64,000 nt of DNA from RCIO01 sp040880025 (GTDB lineage Bacteria > Pseudomonadota > Alphaproteobacteria > Rhizobiales > Rhizobiaceae): the NCBI GenBank assembly GCA_040880025.1, contig JBBDJD010000007.1:1-64000 (forward strand), read 5' to 3'. Below, in pieces: positions 18,275-26,923 of this stretch. A program made the position numbers and the translations under genes. Each line of letters starts with the position of its first letter. The first letter of the stretch is position 1. Under the pieces are notes generated by a model. That model made no database searches. It was not told the origin of the DNA and saw nothing but the letters and a program-made list of their open reading frames with translations.

Positions 18275-19512
18275 GACGGCACGCAATCTCGGCCGTCGCA
18301 TTTGCGGCATCGGCATTTGCGGCCACTGTTCCGGTAGCGGCGCAGGAGACCGTCTATTCGCAGGTCGAGCGCGGCCGCTACGTGCTCATCACCGGCAACT
18401 GCCAGGGGTGTCATACCGCTCCCGGCGAGGAACCCTTCGCCGGCGGGCGTGGCCTCCAGACACCTTTCGGCACGATCTATACGCCGAACATCACCTTCGA
18501 GCCGGAGACTGGTCTCGGCCGCTGGTCGCGCGACGATTTCTGGCGAGCGATGCACGAGGGTATGGCTCCCGACGGTTCGCGGCTCTATCCTGCATTCCCC
18601 TACCCGCATTTCTCGAAGATGCCTCGCGCCGAAGTCGACGCGCTTTACGACTATCTCGCGACGCTGCCGCGCGTGAAGAAGGAGAAGCCCGAAAACGAAC
18701 TTCCCTGGCCGCTCTCGTGGCGAGCGTCCCTCGCCGGCTGGCAATGGATGTTCTTCGATCCCGGCGTGTTCGAGCCCAACCCCGAAAAGTCGGATCAATG
18801 GAACCGCGGCGCCTATCTGGTCGAAGGGCCGGCACATTGCGGCGGCTGCCATACCGAAAAGAACGTCGCCGGCGCCGACAAGGAGAGCCGCCACCTGATG
18901 GGGGGACAGCTCGAGAACTGGGCCGCACCCGACATCCGGGCCGGCCCGAATGGTGGTCTGGCCGACTGGAGCGAGGACGACATCGTCGAGTTCCTCGAGA
19001 CCGGACGCAACGCCCACACTGCTGCATTTTCCATCATGTCCGAGGTGATCGAATATTCGACGCAACACATGGCGAAGGACGACCTGCGCGCAATCGCCAC
19101 CTACCTCAAGGATATGGAGGGCGAGGAGCGAAGCGTTCCGGCCGAGCCTGGCGAGGCGGTGATGGAGGCAGGCACAGCCATCTATTTCGACAGTTGCAGC
19201 GCCTGCCATGCCTCGGACGGCTCCGGCGTGCCGCGCTTCTTCGCGCCGCTCGCCGGCTCCGGCAAGGTCAACGGCGAAGATCCGACGACGGTGATCCGCG
19301 TTATCCTGGAGGGTGCGCGCGCAGTGCCCACCAAGGCGCATCCCTCGCCGCTGACCATGCCCGCGTTCAACTGGAAACTGACCGACGAGCAAGTGGCGGC
19401 CGTTGCCACCTACGTCCGGTCGAGCTGGGGAAATCGTGGCAGCCCGGTGTCCGCCTCCGACGTTGCGGATTTGCGGCAGCGGCTCGCGGACGGACTCGGG
19501 CCTGATCGATAG
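18271..19512 (+). CDS. triheme cytochrome c, dehydrogenase electron-transfer subunit
   Basis: A 413-residue periplasmic cytochrome with a signal peptide (MRRHAISAVAFAASAFAATV, cleavage after PVAAQ or nearby). It has three haem c motifs: CQGCH at 44-48, CGGCH at 190-194 and CSACH at 309-313. This is the arrangement of the cytochrome subunits of gluconate, alcohol and sorbitol dehydrogenases. Fragments around TPNITFEPETGLGRWS and MPAFNWKLTDEQVAAV fit the family. The start overlaps the GMC stop by four bases. It should carry electrons from the flavoprotein to quinone or directly to the downstream oxidase. There is no C-terminal membrane anchor. Confidence 0.92.
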   Translation: MRRHAISAVAFAASAFAATVPVAAQETVYSQVERGRYVLITGNCQGCHTAPGEEPFAGGRGLQTPFGTIYTPNITFEPETGLGRWSRDDFWRAMHEGMAPDGSRLYPAFPYPHFSKMPRAEVDALYDYLATLPRVKKEKPENELPWPLSWRASLAGWQWMFFDPGVFEPNPEKSDQWNRGAYLVEGPAHCGGCHTEKNVAGADKESRHLMGGQLENWAAPDIRAGPNGGLADWSEDDIVEFLETGRNAHTAAFSIMSEVIEYSTQHMAKDDLRAIATYLKDMEGEERSVPAEPGEAVMEAGTAIYFDSCSACHASDGSGVPRFFAPLAGSGKVNGEDPTTVIRVILEGARAVPTKAHPSPLTMPAFNWKLTDEQVAAVATYVRSSWGNRGSPVSASDVADLRQRLADGLGPDR

Positions 19513-19536
19513 AACGCGACACGGAAGGAGATGAAC

Positions 19537-20046
19537 ATGCCGCGCATTCTCACCGCAGTTCTTGCCACATTGCTGGCGGGTGCCGCCTTCGCCCAGGAGC
19601 CAGCAACGGCGATCGCCAGCTTCGTTGATGCCGATGGCGAGGCTGTCGGTACAGCCGAGATCTCGGCCTCGCAGGCGGGCGGCGTCCTGATACGGGTAGA
19701 GGTGACCGGCCTGCCCGAGGAAACGTGGGTGGCTTTTCATGTCCACGAGACGGGAGTATGCGACCACGAAACCGGTCACGAATCCGCCGGGGGACATTTC
19801 AATCCCGGCTCGGCCGATCACGGCTACAGGGCTGCCAATGGACCGCATGCCGGTGACATGCCGAACCAATATGTTCCCGCCGGCGGCGCGCTGCGCGTGG
19901 AGATTTTCAACGCGAGAGTATCGCTGGACGCGGGGGAGGCGGGCATACGCGGCCGCGCGCTGATGATCCATGCAGGTGCCGACGACTACGAGACTCAGCC
20001 CTCCGGCAATGCTGGGGACCGGCTGGCCTGTGCCGTCATAGAGTAA
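19537..20046 (+). CDS. sodC: periplasmic Cu/Zn superoxide dismutase
   Basis: A 169-residue exported enzyme that converts superoxide to oxygen and hydrogen peroxide. The signal peptide ends near AAFAQ. All metal ligands are visible: Cu-binding His pair in FHVHETG, bridging His in GGHFNPG, Zn ligands in SADHGY and HAGDMPN, and the last Cu ligand in ALMIHAGADDY. The disulfide cysteines are in ETGVCDH and RLACAVIE. The ATG at 19537 is seven bases after AAGGAG; an ATG at 19531 abuts it and is too close. It lies 24 bases after the cytochrome gene and before the oxidase genes, probably to protect that chain from superoxide. Confidence 0.94.
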   Translation: MPRILTAVLATLLAGAAFAQEPATAIASFVDADGEAVGTAEISASQAGGVLIRVEVTGLPEETWVAFHVHETGVCDHETGHESAGGHFNPGSADHGYRAANGPHAGDMPNQYVPAGGALRVEIFNARVSLDAGEAGIRGRALMIHAGADDYETQPSGNAGDRLACAVIE

Positions 20047-20147
20047 GCGAATTGCCGGTGTGCCCGGCAGGCCCATCCGGCGGCCATGAGATCACGGAGA
20101 AGCGCATCTGTAGCGATACCCCCAATCGAATCGATCGTCACGACCCG

Positions 20148-21149
20148 GTGCCAGGACGGCGCGCCGGGTCGTATCGCGTCGTCGCCGTCGCGGCGGTAGC
20201 GCCCCTGCTTGCCTCCTGCAGTGGCATTCAGTCCGCGCTGGACCCGGCCGGCGAGGAAGCAAGCCAGGTCGCGACGCTGTTCTGGGTCATGACCATCGGC
20301 GGCGTGGTCATCTGGGCCTTCGTCGTCCTGATTGCGCTCTACGCCTCGCGGTGGAAGCGCGACGCCATGTCCGAAGAGGCTGCCGGCAGGGTGATCCTGT
20401 GGGGAGGTGTCGTGTTCCCTGTCACTGTTCTGACCGCGCTATTGAGCTATGCACTCTGGCTGATGCCTTCGCTGCGCCCTTTCGCCGCTGGTGAGCAGGC
20501 GAGCCTGCGCGTCGAGGTCGTCGGAAGCCAGTTCTGGTGGCATGTCGTCTACCATCGGCCGGACGGCTCGCAAGTCGTCTCGGCCAACGAGGTCAGGCTG
20601 CCGGTAGGCGAGCGCGTCGAATTTTCGCTGGCCAGCACTGACATGATCCATTCTTTCTGGATACCGGTGCTGGGCGGCAAGATGGACCTCGTTCCCGGTC
20701 GCGTTAACCGGTTGTCGCTGCGCGCGACGCGCGCGGGAATCTATCGCGGCCAGTGCGCCGAATTCTGCGGCACCTCGCACGCCCTCATGGCATTCCCTGC
20801 GGTTGCCATGGATCCCGCCGATTTCGAAACGTGGCTGGACACGCGCAGCAGGCCTTCGAGCGGCATTGCGTCCAGCGCCGCGGGCCAAGAGCTCTTCATG
20901 CGCGAAGGATGCGGCGACTGCCATCGCGTCGACGGCACGCAGGCGCGGGGGACAGCCGGTCCAGACCTTTCGCATGTCGGCTCGCGCCTCACCATCGGTG
21001 CGGGCCTGCTCGAAAACGACATCGAGGCACTGGGTCGTTTCATCGCCCATTCCGGCCTGCTGAAGCCGGGAAGCACGATGCCCGGCTATCCCAACCTCAC
21101 CTCCGGCGGACTCGACCAGATCGCCAAGTGGTTGAAGGGGTTGCGATGA
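20148..21149 (+). CDS. cytochrome c oxidase subunit II with fused haem c domain (caa3 type)
   Basis: A protein of about 333 residues. A lipoprotein signal (RVVAVAAVAPLLASC) precedes two transmembrane helices. The Cu(A) domain has MIHSFWIPVLGGKMDLVPG and the ligands of CAEFCGTSHALM, with CxExC, His and Met all present. A C-terminal cytochrome c domain follows with CGDCH and the Met ligand near PGSTMPGYPNL. The start is uncertain: a GTG at 20148 places the signal peptide at the N-terminus, while an in-frame TTG at 20052 adds 32 residues. The stop overlaps the subunit I+III start (ATGA). The haem c domain can take electrons directly from periplasmic cytochromes. Confidence 0.9.
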   Translation: MPGRRAGSYRVVAVAAVAPLLASCSGIQSALDPAGEEASQVATLFWVMTIGGVVIWAFVVLIALYASRWKRDAMSEEAAGRVILWGGVVFPVTVLTALLSYALWLMPSLRPFAAGEQASLRVEVVGSQFWWHVVYHRPDGSQVVSANEVRLPVGERVEFSLASTDMIHSFWIPVLGGKMDLVPGRVNRLSLRATRAGIYRGQCAEFCGTSHALMAFPAVAMDPADFETWLDTRSRPSSGIASSAAGQELFMREGCGDCHRVDGTQARGTAGPDLSHVGSRLTIGAGLLENDIEALGRFIAHSGLLKPGSTMPGYPNLTSGGLDQIAKWLKGLR

Positions 21150-23653
21150 GCGACGCGCCGACACCCGAACGCGACAGGGCGGCCGAGGAGGGACGGCTTC
21201 GGGCGGTCTGGGCAAATCCGCCCGGATGGCGCTACTGGACTTCGGTCAACAACACGCAGATCGGCCTTTGGTACGGCTCGGCCGCCTTCGCTTTCATGCT
21301 GTTCGCCGGGTTGCTCGGCCTGTTGATCCGCGCTCAGCTTGCCGTGCCGGAAAACGATCTGCTTTCGGCCGAGACGTACAATCAGGTCTATTCGCTCCAC
21401 GGCACGGTGATGATGTTTTTGTTCGCCGTGCCAATCTTCGAAGCGGTGGCGATCTTCCTGTTGCCGCCGATGCTGGGCGCCCGTGAGCTGCCGTTCCCGC
21501 GGCTAGGCGCATTCGGCTTCTGGAGTTTCCTGATCGGCGGTGTCTTCGTCTGCGGCTCGATCTTCTTCGGGGCCGCGCCGAATGCCGGCTGGTTCATGTA
21601 CCCGCCGCTTGCCACAAGCGAGCAGGCCGGGATCGGAGCCGACATCTGGCTGCTCGGCCTCTCATTCATTGAAGTCGCCTCGCTGGCGGCAGCGGTCGAA
21701 CTCATCGTCGGCATAATGAAATGCCGCGCGCCTGGTATGCGCGTAAATCTGATGCCGCTGTTCGCATGGTACCTGCTGATCGTAGCGGGCATGATCCTGT
21801 TCGCTTTCCCGCCCCTGATAGCCGGCGACCTGCTGTTCGAGATGCAGCGCATGTTCGACTGGCCGTTCTTCGACCCCGAGCGCGGTGGAGATCCGCTCCT
21901 TTGGCAGCACCTGTTTTGGATCTTCGGACACCCGGAGGTCTACATCATCTTTCTGCCGGCCATCGCGCTGCTGGCGATGATTGTTCCAACCTTCGCTGGT
22001 CGGCCGATCGTCGGCTACTCGTGGATTGTGCTCGCCGCCGTCGGCACCGGTTTCCTGTCGTTCGGTCTGTGGGTGCACCACATGTTTGCGACGGGACTTC
22101 CGCAGATATCGCTCGCCTTCTTCTCGGCCGCCTCGGAAGCGGTCGCGATACCCACCGCAGTGCAGATCTTCGTCTTCGTCGCCACCATGCTTGCGGGCCG
22201 GGTGATCTTCTCCACGCCCATGCTGTTCGCCTTGGGCGGCATCGCCATCTTCGTGATGGGCGGGCTGACCGGCGTGATGGTGGCGCTCGTGCCCTTCGAC
22301 TGGCAGGCGCACGACACCTACTTCATCGTCGCTCACCTGCACTACGTGCTGATCGGTGGCATGCTGTTCCCGGTTTTTGCCGGTCTGTACTATTATTATC
22401 CGTTGATCGACGGGAAGCATATGTCGGACCGGGTTGGCCGCCTCGCTTTTTGGCTGATGTTTACCGGTTTCAATATCGCCTTTCTGCCAATGCACTTGAC
22501 AGGCCTGCGTGGCATGCCGCGGCGCGTCTACACTTACCCTGCAGACGTCGGCTGGGATTGGCTGAATCTGATCTCGACCATGGGCGCGGTGGTGCTCGGC
22601 ATCGGCATGTTCGCCGTGGTCGTCGATGTGACCCTGCACCGTCGCAAGCAACCGCGCGGCGAGGTGAACCCCTGGAACGCCGGAACGCTGGAGTGGATCA
22701 ACGAGCCGGAGGAAAACTGGGGCGTACGTTCCATACCCCGTATCGAGAGCCGCTACCCGCTCTGGGAGCAGAAGGACCTGGCGACACAGGTGAATGCCGG
22801 CGAATGGTACCTGCCGGATGCAGAGGAGGGGCTGCGCGAGACCCTGGTGACCTCGGTGCTTGACGCCGAACCGGAGCAGGTGCTTCGCGTCGGCGGCACC
22901 TCATATGTCAGCATCTTCTGCGCCGCGACGCTCGGCACGGTATTCATCGCGCTTACCTTCAAGTTTTGGATCGTGTCCCTGCTAGCCGGCCTCGCATTCC
23001 TGTGCGGCCTCATCTTCTGGCTGTGGACCGGTACGGGAGACATACCCGAGAAGGAGGAAAAGGACATCGGTCGGGGTATCAGCCTGCCGCTCTATGCTTC
23101 GGGCGTGAAGTCGGTTGGGTGGTGGGCGATGTTTGTCACCATGACCGGGGACGGCACCGCCTTCGCCAGCCTGGTCTTCGGCTATTTCTTCTTCTGGACG
23201 ATCCATGAAGATTTCACCGGCGGCCTCGGCGGGCCGGGTGCATTGTGGCCGATGGCGGCGCTTGCTCTGTTCACGGCTGCCTGGGCCGCCACGGTGGGCG
23301 CGCGGGAGTTCAACCGGCGTGGGGGTGTCGTCGCCGCCAGAACCCTGCTGCTTTCGGGTGCGCTGCTGTCGGCGGCCGGCTGCGCGGCGGCACTCGCCGG
23401 GCCGTGGAGGAGCGGCATGGACCCGACCGCGCATGTTTACCCGGCGATCGTGTGGATTCTCGCCATCTGGGCGTCAGTTCACGGCGCGGCGGGCATCTTC
23501 ATGCAGCTTTACTGCTTCGCACGGAGCATCGCGGGGAGACTCACGCCCCGCCACGACATGGAACTGCATAATGTCGCGCTCTACTGGCACTTCATGCTGA
23601 TGACGGCGGCCGTAACCTTCAGCGTGATCGGCCTGTTTCCGGGGGCGATGTGA
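21146..23653 (+). CDS. cytochrome c oxidase fused subunits I and III
   Basis: An 835-residue integral membrane protein. Residues about 30-500 are the haem-copper oxidase core, with YSLHGTVMMFLFAVP, IFGHPEVYIIFLPA carrying the Cu(B) His and the proton-channel Glu, HHMFATGLP, and VAHLHYVLIGG with the haem-ligand His. After a roughly 150-residue hydrophilic linker that includes two helices, the last 200 residues match subunit III (GVKSVGWWAMFVTMTGDGTA, HDMELHNVALYWHF). Fusion of I and III is known in some caa3-type oxidases. It reduces oxygen to water and pumps protons. It is coupled to the genes on both sides by overlaps. Confidence 0.92.
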   Translation: MSDAPTPERDRAAEEGRLRAVWANPPGWRYWTSVNNTQIGLWYGSAAFAFMLFAGLLGLLIRAQLAVPENDLLSAETYNQVYSLHGTVMMFLFAVPIFEAVAIFLLPPMLGARELPFPRLGAFGFWSFLIGGVFVCGSIFFGAAPNAGWFMYPPLATSEQAGIGADIWLLGLSFIEVASLAAAVELIVGIMKCRAPGMRVNLMPLFAWYLLIVAGMILFAFPPLIAGDLLFEMQRMFDWPFFDPERGGDPLLWQHLFWIFGHPEVYIIFLPAIALLAMIVPTFAGRPIVGYSWIVLAAVGTGFLSFGLWVHHMFATGLPQISLAFFSAASEAVAIPTAVQIFVFVATMLAGRVIFSTPMLFALGGIAIFVMGGLTGVMVALVPFDWQAHDTYFIVAHLHYVLIGGMLFPVFAGLYYYYPLIDGKHMSDRVGRLAFWLMFTGFNIAFLPMHLTGLRGMPRRVYTYPADVGWDWLNLISTMGAVVLGIGMFAVVVDVTLHRRKQPRGEVNPWNAGTLEWINEPEENWGVRSIPRIESRYPLWEQKDLATQVNAGEWYLPDAEEGLRETLVTSVLDAEPEQVLRVGGTSYVSIFCAATLGTVFIALTFKFWIVSLLAGLAFLCGLIFWLWTGTGDIPEKEEKDIGRGISLPLYASGVKSVGWWAMFVTMTGDGTAFASLVFGYFFFWTIHEDFTGGLGGPGALWPMAALALFTAAWAATVGAREFNRRGGVVAARTLLLSGALLSAAGCAAALAGPWRSGMDPTAHVYPAIVWILAIWASVHGAAGIFMQLYCFARSIAGRLTPRHDMELHNVALYWHFMLMTAAVTFSVIGLFPGAM

Positions 23654-24036
23654 TGTGGCGGCTGCTGCCCAGGGAGGTCGAGTCTCTATGGACGTTGTTC
23701 ACCGCCTCCGTGGTCTGGGCGCTGCATTTCCTCGCCTGCTACGTCGGCGCCGCGATTTATTGCGAGAAACCGGGCCTCCTCGGCTACGATTTCGTCAATC
23801 TGCGCATCGCCATCGCCGCGGTGACCGCACTCTCGCTCGCGATGATCGCGCTGTCGGCCATTCTCGCATGGCGTCAATGGGGCTTTGGCGCCGGCGATCC
23901 TCCGCACGACGACCCGACCCGGCAGGACCGGCTGCTGTTCCAGGGCTACGCGACGCTGCTGCTTTCAGGCCTCAGCTTCGTTGGCGTGGTCTTCACAGCA
24001 CTGCCGGCACTCTTCATCACGGAGTGCTTGCGATGA
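23653..24036 (+). CDS. small membrane protein of the oxidase operon
   Basis: A 127-residue protein with three predicted transmembrane helices (about 14-40, 50-72 and 95-122). The ATG at 23653 overlaps the oxidase stop (TGATG), and its own stop overlaps the next start (ATGA at 24033). The sequence contains LHFLACYVGAAIYCEK near the first helix and DDPTRQDRLLFQGYATLLLS before the third. I do not recognise a named family. Its tight position between subunit I+III and CtaG suggests an accessory subunit or assembly role in the oxidase. Confidence 0.75.
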   Translation: MWRLLPREVESLWTLFTASVVWALHFLACYVGAAIYCEKPGLLGYDFVNLRIAIAAVTALSLAMIALSAILAWRQWGFGAGDPPHDDPTRQDRLLFQGYATLLLSGLSFVGVVFTALPALFITECLR

Positions 24037-24689
24037 GGCAATTGGCGCTACCGGCGGGCCTGGCCGTTCTCGCGGTCATATGGCTTGGGCCGCTGCTCGG
24101 ACCTTGGCGCGAATCCATCGCCGCCGGCATGATTGCTCACATGGGCGTCATCGCGATCGCCGCCCCGCTGATAGCCATCGGCCTGCCGGTGCGCTGGCGG
24201 CCGGGCATCTCGATGCCGGCGTCGCTTCCGGTGCTCGCCTCGTTGCTCGAGCTGATCGCCGTTTGGGGCTGGCACGCGCCCGCCATGCGCGCGGCGGCTG
24301 AAGCCTCGTTGGCGGTGACCGTCGCCGAACAGGCGACCTTTCTTATCGCCGGTCTGTTCCTGTGGTCGACGAGCTTCGCTGCTCCGGGCGAGCGCAGGCA
24401 TGCTGCCACTGGCGCCGCGGCCTTGCTGATGACGTCGATCCACATGACCCTGCTCGGCGCCCTGCTCGCGCTCAGTCCGCGAGCACTCTACGGTACCGGC
24501 GAGGTGACCTGCTTCGGGACGGTCTTGACTGCGGGCCAAGACCAGCAGGTTGGCGGGATCATCATGCTGCTCGTCGGCGCTGTCGTCTACCTGGTGGGCG
24601 GTTTGGTTCTCGTTGCGCTGCTTGTGAAGGAGCGTGCGCCGGCGTTGCACAATGTCTGGACGCAGGCGGCGACGCATCGAAAGTCTTGA
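24033..24689 (+). CDS. cytochrome c oxidase assembly factor, caa3-type CtaG
   Basis: A 218-residue integral membrane protein of the Caa3_CtaG family with about six helices. Family signs are AHMGVIAIAAPLIAIGLP, HAPAMRAAAEAS, FLWSTSFA and MTSIHMTLLGALLALSPRAL, plus the conserved segment AGQDQQVGGIIMLLVGAVVY. In Bacillus this family is needed for caa3 oxidase assembly, probably for Cu(B) insertion; it is unrelated to the proteobacterial Cox11-type CtaG. It is the last gene of the coupled oxidase run. A weak GATAGG/CCTATC hairpin follows the stop, without a T-run. Confidence 0.85.
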   Translation: MRQLALPAGLAVLAVIWLGPLLGPWRESIAAGMIAHMGVIAIAAPLIAIGLPVRWRPGISMPASLPVLASLLELIAVWGWHAPAMRAAAEASLAVTVAEQATFLIAGLFLWSTSFAAPGERRHAATGAAALLMTSIHMTLLGALLALSPRALYGTGEVTCFGTVLTAGQDQQVGGIIMLLVGAVVYLVGGLVLVALLVKERAPALHNVWTQAATHRKS

Positions 24690-24925
24690 TAGGGGCCGGT
24701 AGCCTATCGAGACCTGTGCGGACGGCGGCCTCGGGGACTTGGTAATTGGCTCGCTGGACGGCTAAGATTGCGCGCAAAACCGTCCGACAGGATCGGGGCC
24801 GTCTGCGGACTTTCAGCTTTGAGTGCACTCATTCAGGTGATCGGCCGTTAGGATTTGAATGGGGAAGCTAGAGATCGTCCGTCCCGCTATCATCCTGGAC
24901 TTGCCCGGATTTAGTGGAGAGGCTT

Positions 24926-25069
24926 TCACTCTGTGATGGCCATATCGGCCTCGAATGATGCCGGCGATTTGTATCCCAATGCGGAATGTCGCCGACGTGG
25001 ATTGTAGAAGCCGTCGATAGATAACGCGTGTTCGAAGCGCTGCCGCATGGCTTGCCTAAAGCACCTCAG
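24926..25069 (-). mobile_element. IS3-family transposase relic (C-terminal end)
   Basis: On the minus strand the last 48 codons of an IS3-type transposase are readable: RQRFEHALSIDGFYNPRRRH, then SALGYKSPASFEADMAITE and a stop at 24926. The FYNPRRRHSALGYKSP segment is the C-terminal signature of the family. Upstream of 25069 the homology ends before the DDE active site, so this is a dead fragment left by deletion. The motif GATTTAGTGGAGAGGC just past the stop could be the remaining terminal repeat. Confidence 0.75.
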
Positions 25070-25185
25070 CAGGGGTTCTTAGGTCTGGCGATTCAACCTT
25101 GTTGGCAGGTCCTTGGGGCAGTAGTGTAACTCTCTTTCGCTCGACCGCGCTAGTCTAGGCGCGAAAGAGCGGGGGAGGGGCAGAA

Positions 25186-26805
25186 GTGCTTTTGCAATAT
25201 TCCAGGATGTCGCCATTGCGCCTGCTCCAGGTAGGTAGCATCCTTCTGCCTGCCTTGGCCTTGGTACTTTGGGCAACGTTCAGCTGGCAACGTCATGTCA
25301 ACCAGACTCTCGCGATGCTTTCAACGGAGGTAGAACTTCTTCGAGAATACTCACTGAGAGTTATCGAGACGCAAGTAAGTCTGCTCGTAGAGGCGGAGCG
25401 CCTCCTCGGTGACACCGACGTCCGGATCGCATCACAGGCGGAAATACATGATACGCTGAGTCCGCTGATAGGACGTTTGAAACTGACACTAGGCGTGGGA
25501 GTGATTTCGCCTTCGGGCGACGTTGTCGGAAGCACGACGTATCCGATTTCCGGGTCCGCCGCAGACCGGGCCTACTTTGAGCACTTCCGCGATGGCAGAG
25601 GCACTATCTTCATAGAGCGCGTCATCATCGCACAGTCGGGTGTTAGTGCTCTTCTCGTCGCTAAACGGCTTGAGGGCGAAGCTTTCAACGGCGCAGTCGT
25701 CGCGGCAGTCGATGTCGAGGCGGTCACTGATTTCTTTGCGCGTGTCGCGAACGAGGACGGCATGATCGCCGAGCTGGTGAGTTCCAAGTCCGCGATCCTG
25801 CTCCGTTATCCGAGTGTCTCGCTAACGACACTACCCCCGGAGTCGCCGCTTGCGCAGGAAGCAGCGGTGCTGGATTCGGGTATTGTAGAGGCGACCTCGC
25901 GGAACGATGGCGTCACGCGATTCTACGCGTTTACGCGACTGGAGAATTTCCCCGCTTTCGCTGTTTTCGCAACGTCCAGGTCCGCAATATTTTGGGATTG
26001 GTTCAACTACTTCCTGCTGGTGGTGGGGATCGTCGCGACCGGCGCCGCGCTCGCGTTCGCCGCAACGACGCAAGCGATCCGGCGGGTCGCCTCGGAGGAA
26101 CAGCAGAAGCAGCTTGCGTTCGACCATCAGTTGCTGGAGGAGGCACAAAAGGCCGCAGAAATGCGCGCTCAACTCCTTCGAGAAGCCCATCATCGCATCA
26201 AGAACAATCTCCAGATGGTCGTGTCGTTGGTTCGCTCGAAGCGGATACCGGGTCGGACTGACGCACTTGAAGACGTTGAGAACAGGGTCCAGGCGATCGC
26301 GCAGGTGCATGATCTGCTGTATCATGAAACTGGTGGTGGATCGGACATCGACCTCTCCGACCTCTCCGACCTCATCGATGCGATCTGTCGAAATCCGAGT
26401 ATTATTCCACCGGAACGCAACATCGAGATTCAGCTCGAACTGGAGCCATGTCCCACGCACGTGGCGCGAGCTGTGCCACTCGCGCTCGTTGTCGTTGAGA
26501 TCATCACCAACAGCCTAAAACATGCTTTTCCGGATGAGCGGGAGGGCAGAATCGACATCTCGCTCAGCTGCGCCAACGGCCTCGCTGTTCTCACCATCAG
26601 CGATAACGGCACCGGCTTGAGCATGCCTGAAGGGCGCAAGCGAAATTCAGGTCTCAAACTAGTTGAAGCGTTCATTTCACAATGCAATGGAACCTTGGAG
26701 ATGTCCGCCGAGCAGGGCACTCGGTTTCATATCACCTTCCCGCAGGAAGCGGTCGCGACAGAGGAGCACGCAACTACTCCACCTTCGGCTGCAAGTCCGA
26801 GCTAA
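25186..26805 (+). CDS. membrane sensor histidine kinase, HisKA_2 type
   Basis: A 539-residue kinase starting at a GTG behind a strong GGGGGAGGGG ribosome binding site. It has an N-terminal helix (about 12-35), an extracytoplasmic sensor domain of the PDC/dCache kind (about 40-270), a second helix (about 272-298) and the catalytic part. The phosphorylated His lies in REAHHRIKNNLQMVVSLV (HisKA_2). The ATPase domain shows EIITNSLKHAFPD and ISDNGTGLSMP, with NSGLKLVEAF later. HisKA_2 kinases in alphaproteobacteria often feed the general stress response or control orphan receivers. No response regulator is encoded next to it. Confidence 0.9.
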   Translation: MLLQYSRMSPLRLLQVGSILLPALALVLWATFSWQRHVNQTLAMLSTEVELLREYSLRVIETQVSLLVEAERLLGDTDVRIASQAEIHDTLSPLIGRLKLTLGVGVISPSGDVVGSTTYPISGSAADRAYFEHFRDGRGTIFIERVIIAQSGVSALLVAKRLEGEAFNGAVVAAVDVEAVTDFFARVANEDGMIAELVSSKSAILLRYPSVSLTTLPPESPLAQEAAVLDSGIVEATSRNDGVTRFYAFTRLENFPAFAVFATSRSAIFWDWFNYFLLVVGIVATGAALAFAATTQAIRRVASEEQQKQLAFDHQLLEEAQKAAEMRAQLLREAHHRIKNNLQMVVSLVRSKRIPGRTDALEDVENRVQAIAQVHDLLYHETGGGSDIDLSDLSDLIDAICRNPSIIPPERNIEIQLELEPCPTHVARAVPLALVVVEIITNSLKHAFPDEREGRIDISLSCANGLAVLTISDNGTGLSMPEGRKRNSGLKLVEAFISQCNGTLEMSAEQGTRFHITFPQEAVATEEHATTPPSAASPS

Positions 26806-26923
26806 CCGGTGGCCCATCGTCTTGGCGATTCGCGTTATTTGTCATGGAGTACCCGATTCAGGGTTGGTAGCATGATACGGAATACCCTTGAGGATCGGGC
26901 ATCAGAATGTATGACAGATTTCC

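Noticed and set aside
18235..20076. 613-codon minus-strand frame opposite the cytochrome and SodC genes
   Set aside because: No motif or start signal; the plus strand has clear haem and metal-binding motifs throughout.
24690..24725. possible terminator after the CtaG gene
   Set aside because: The GATAGG/CCTATC stem is short and has no T-run, so it was not annotated as a terminator.
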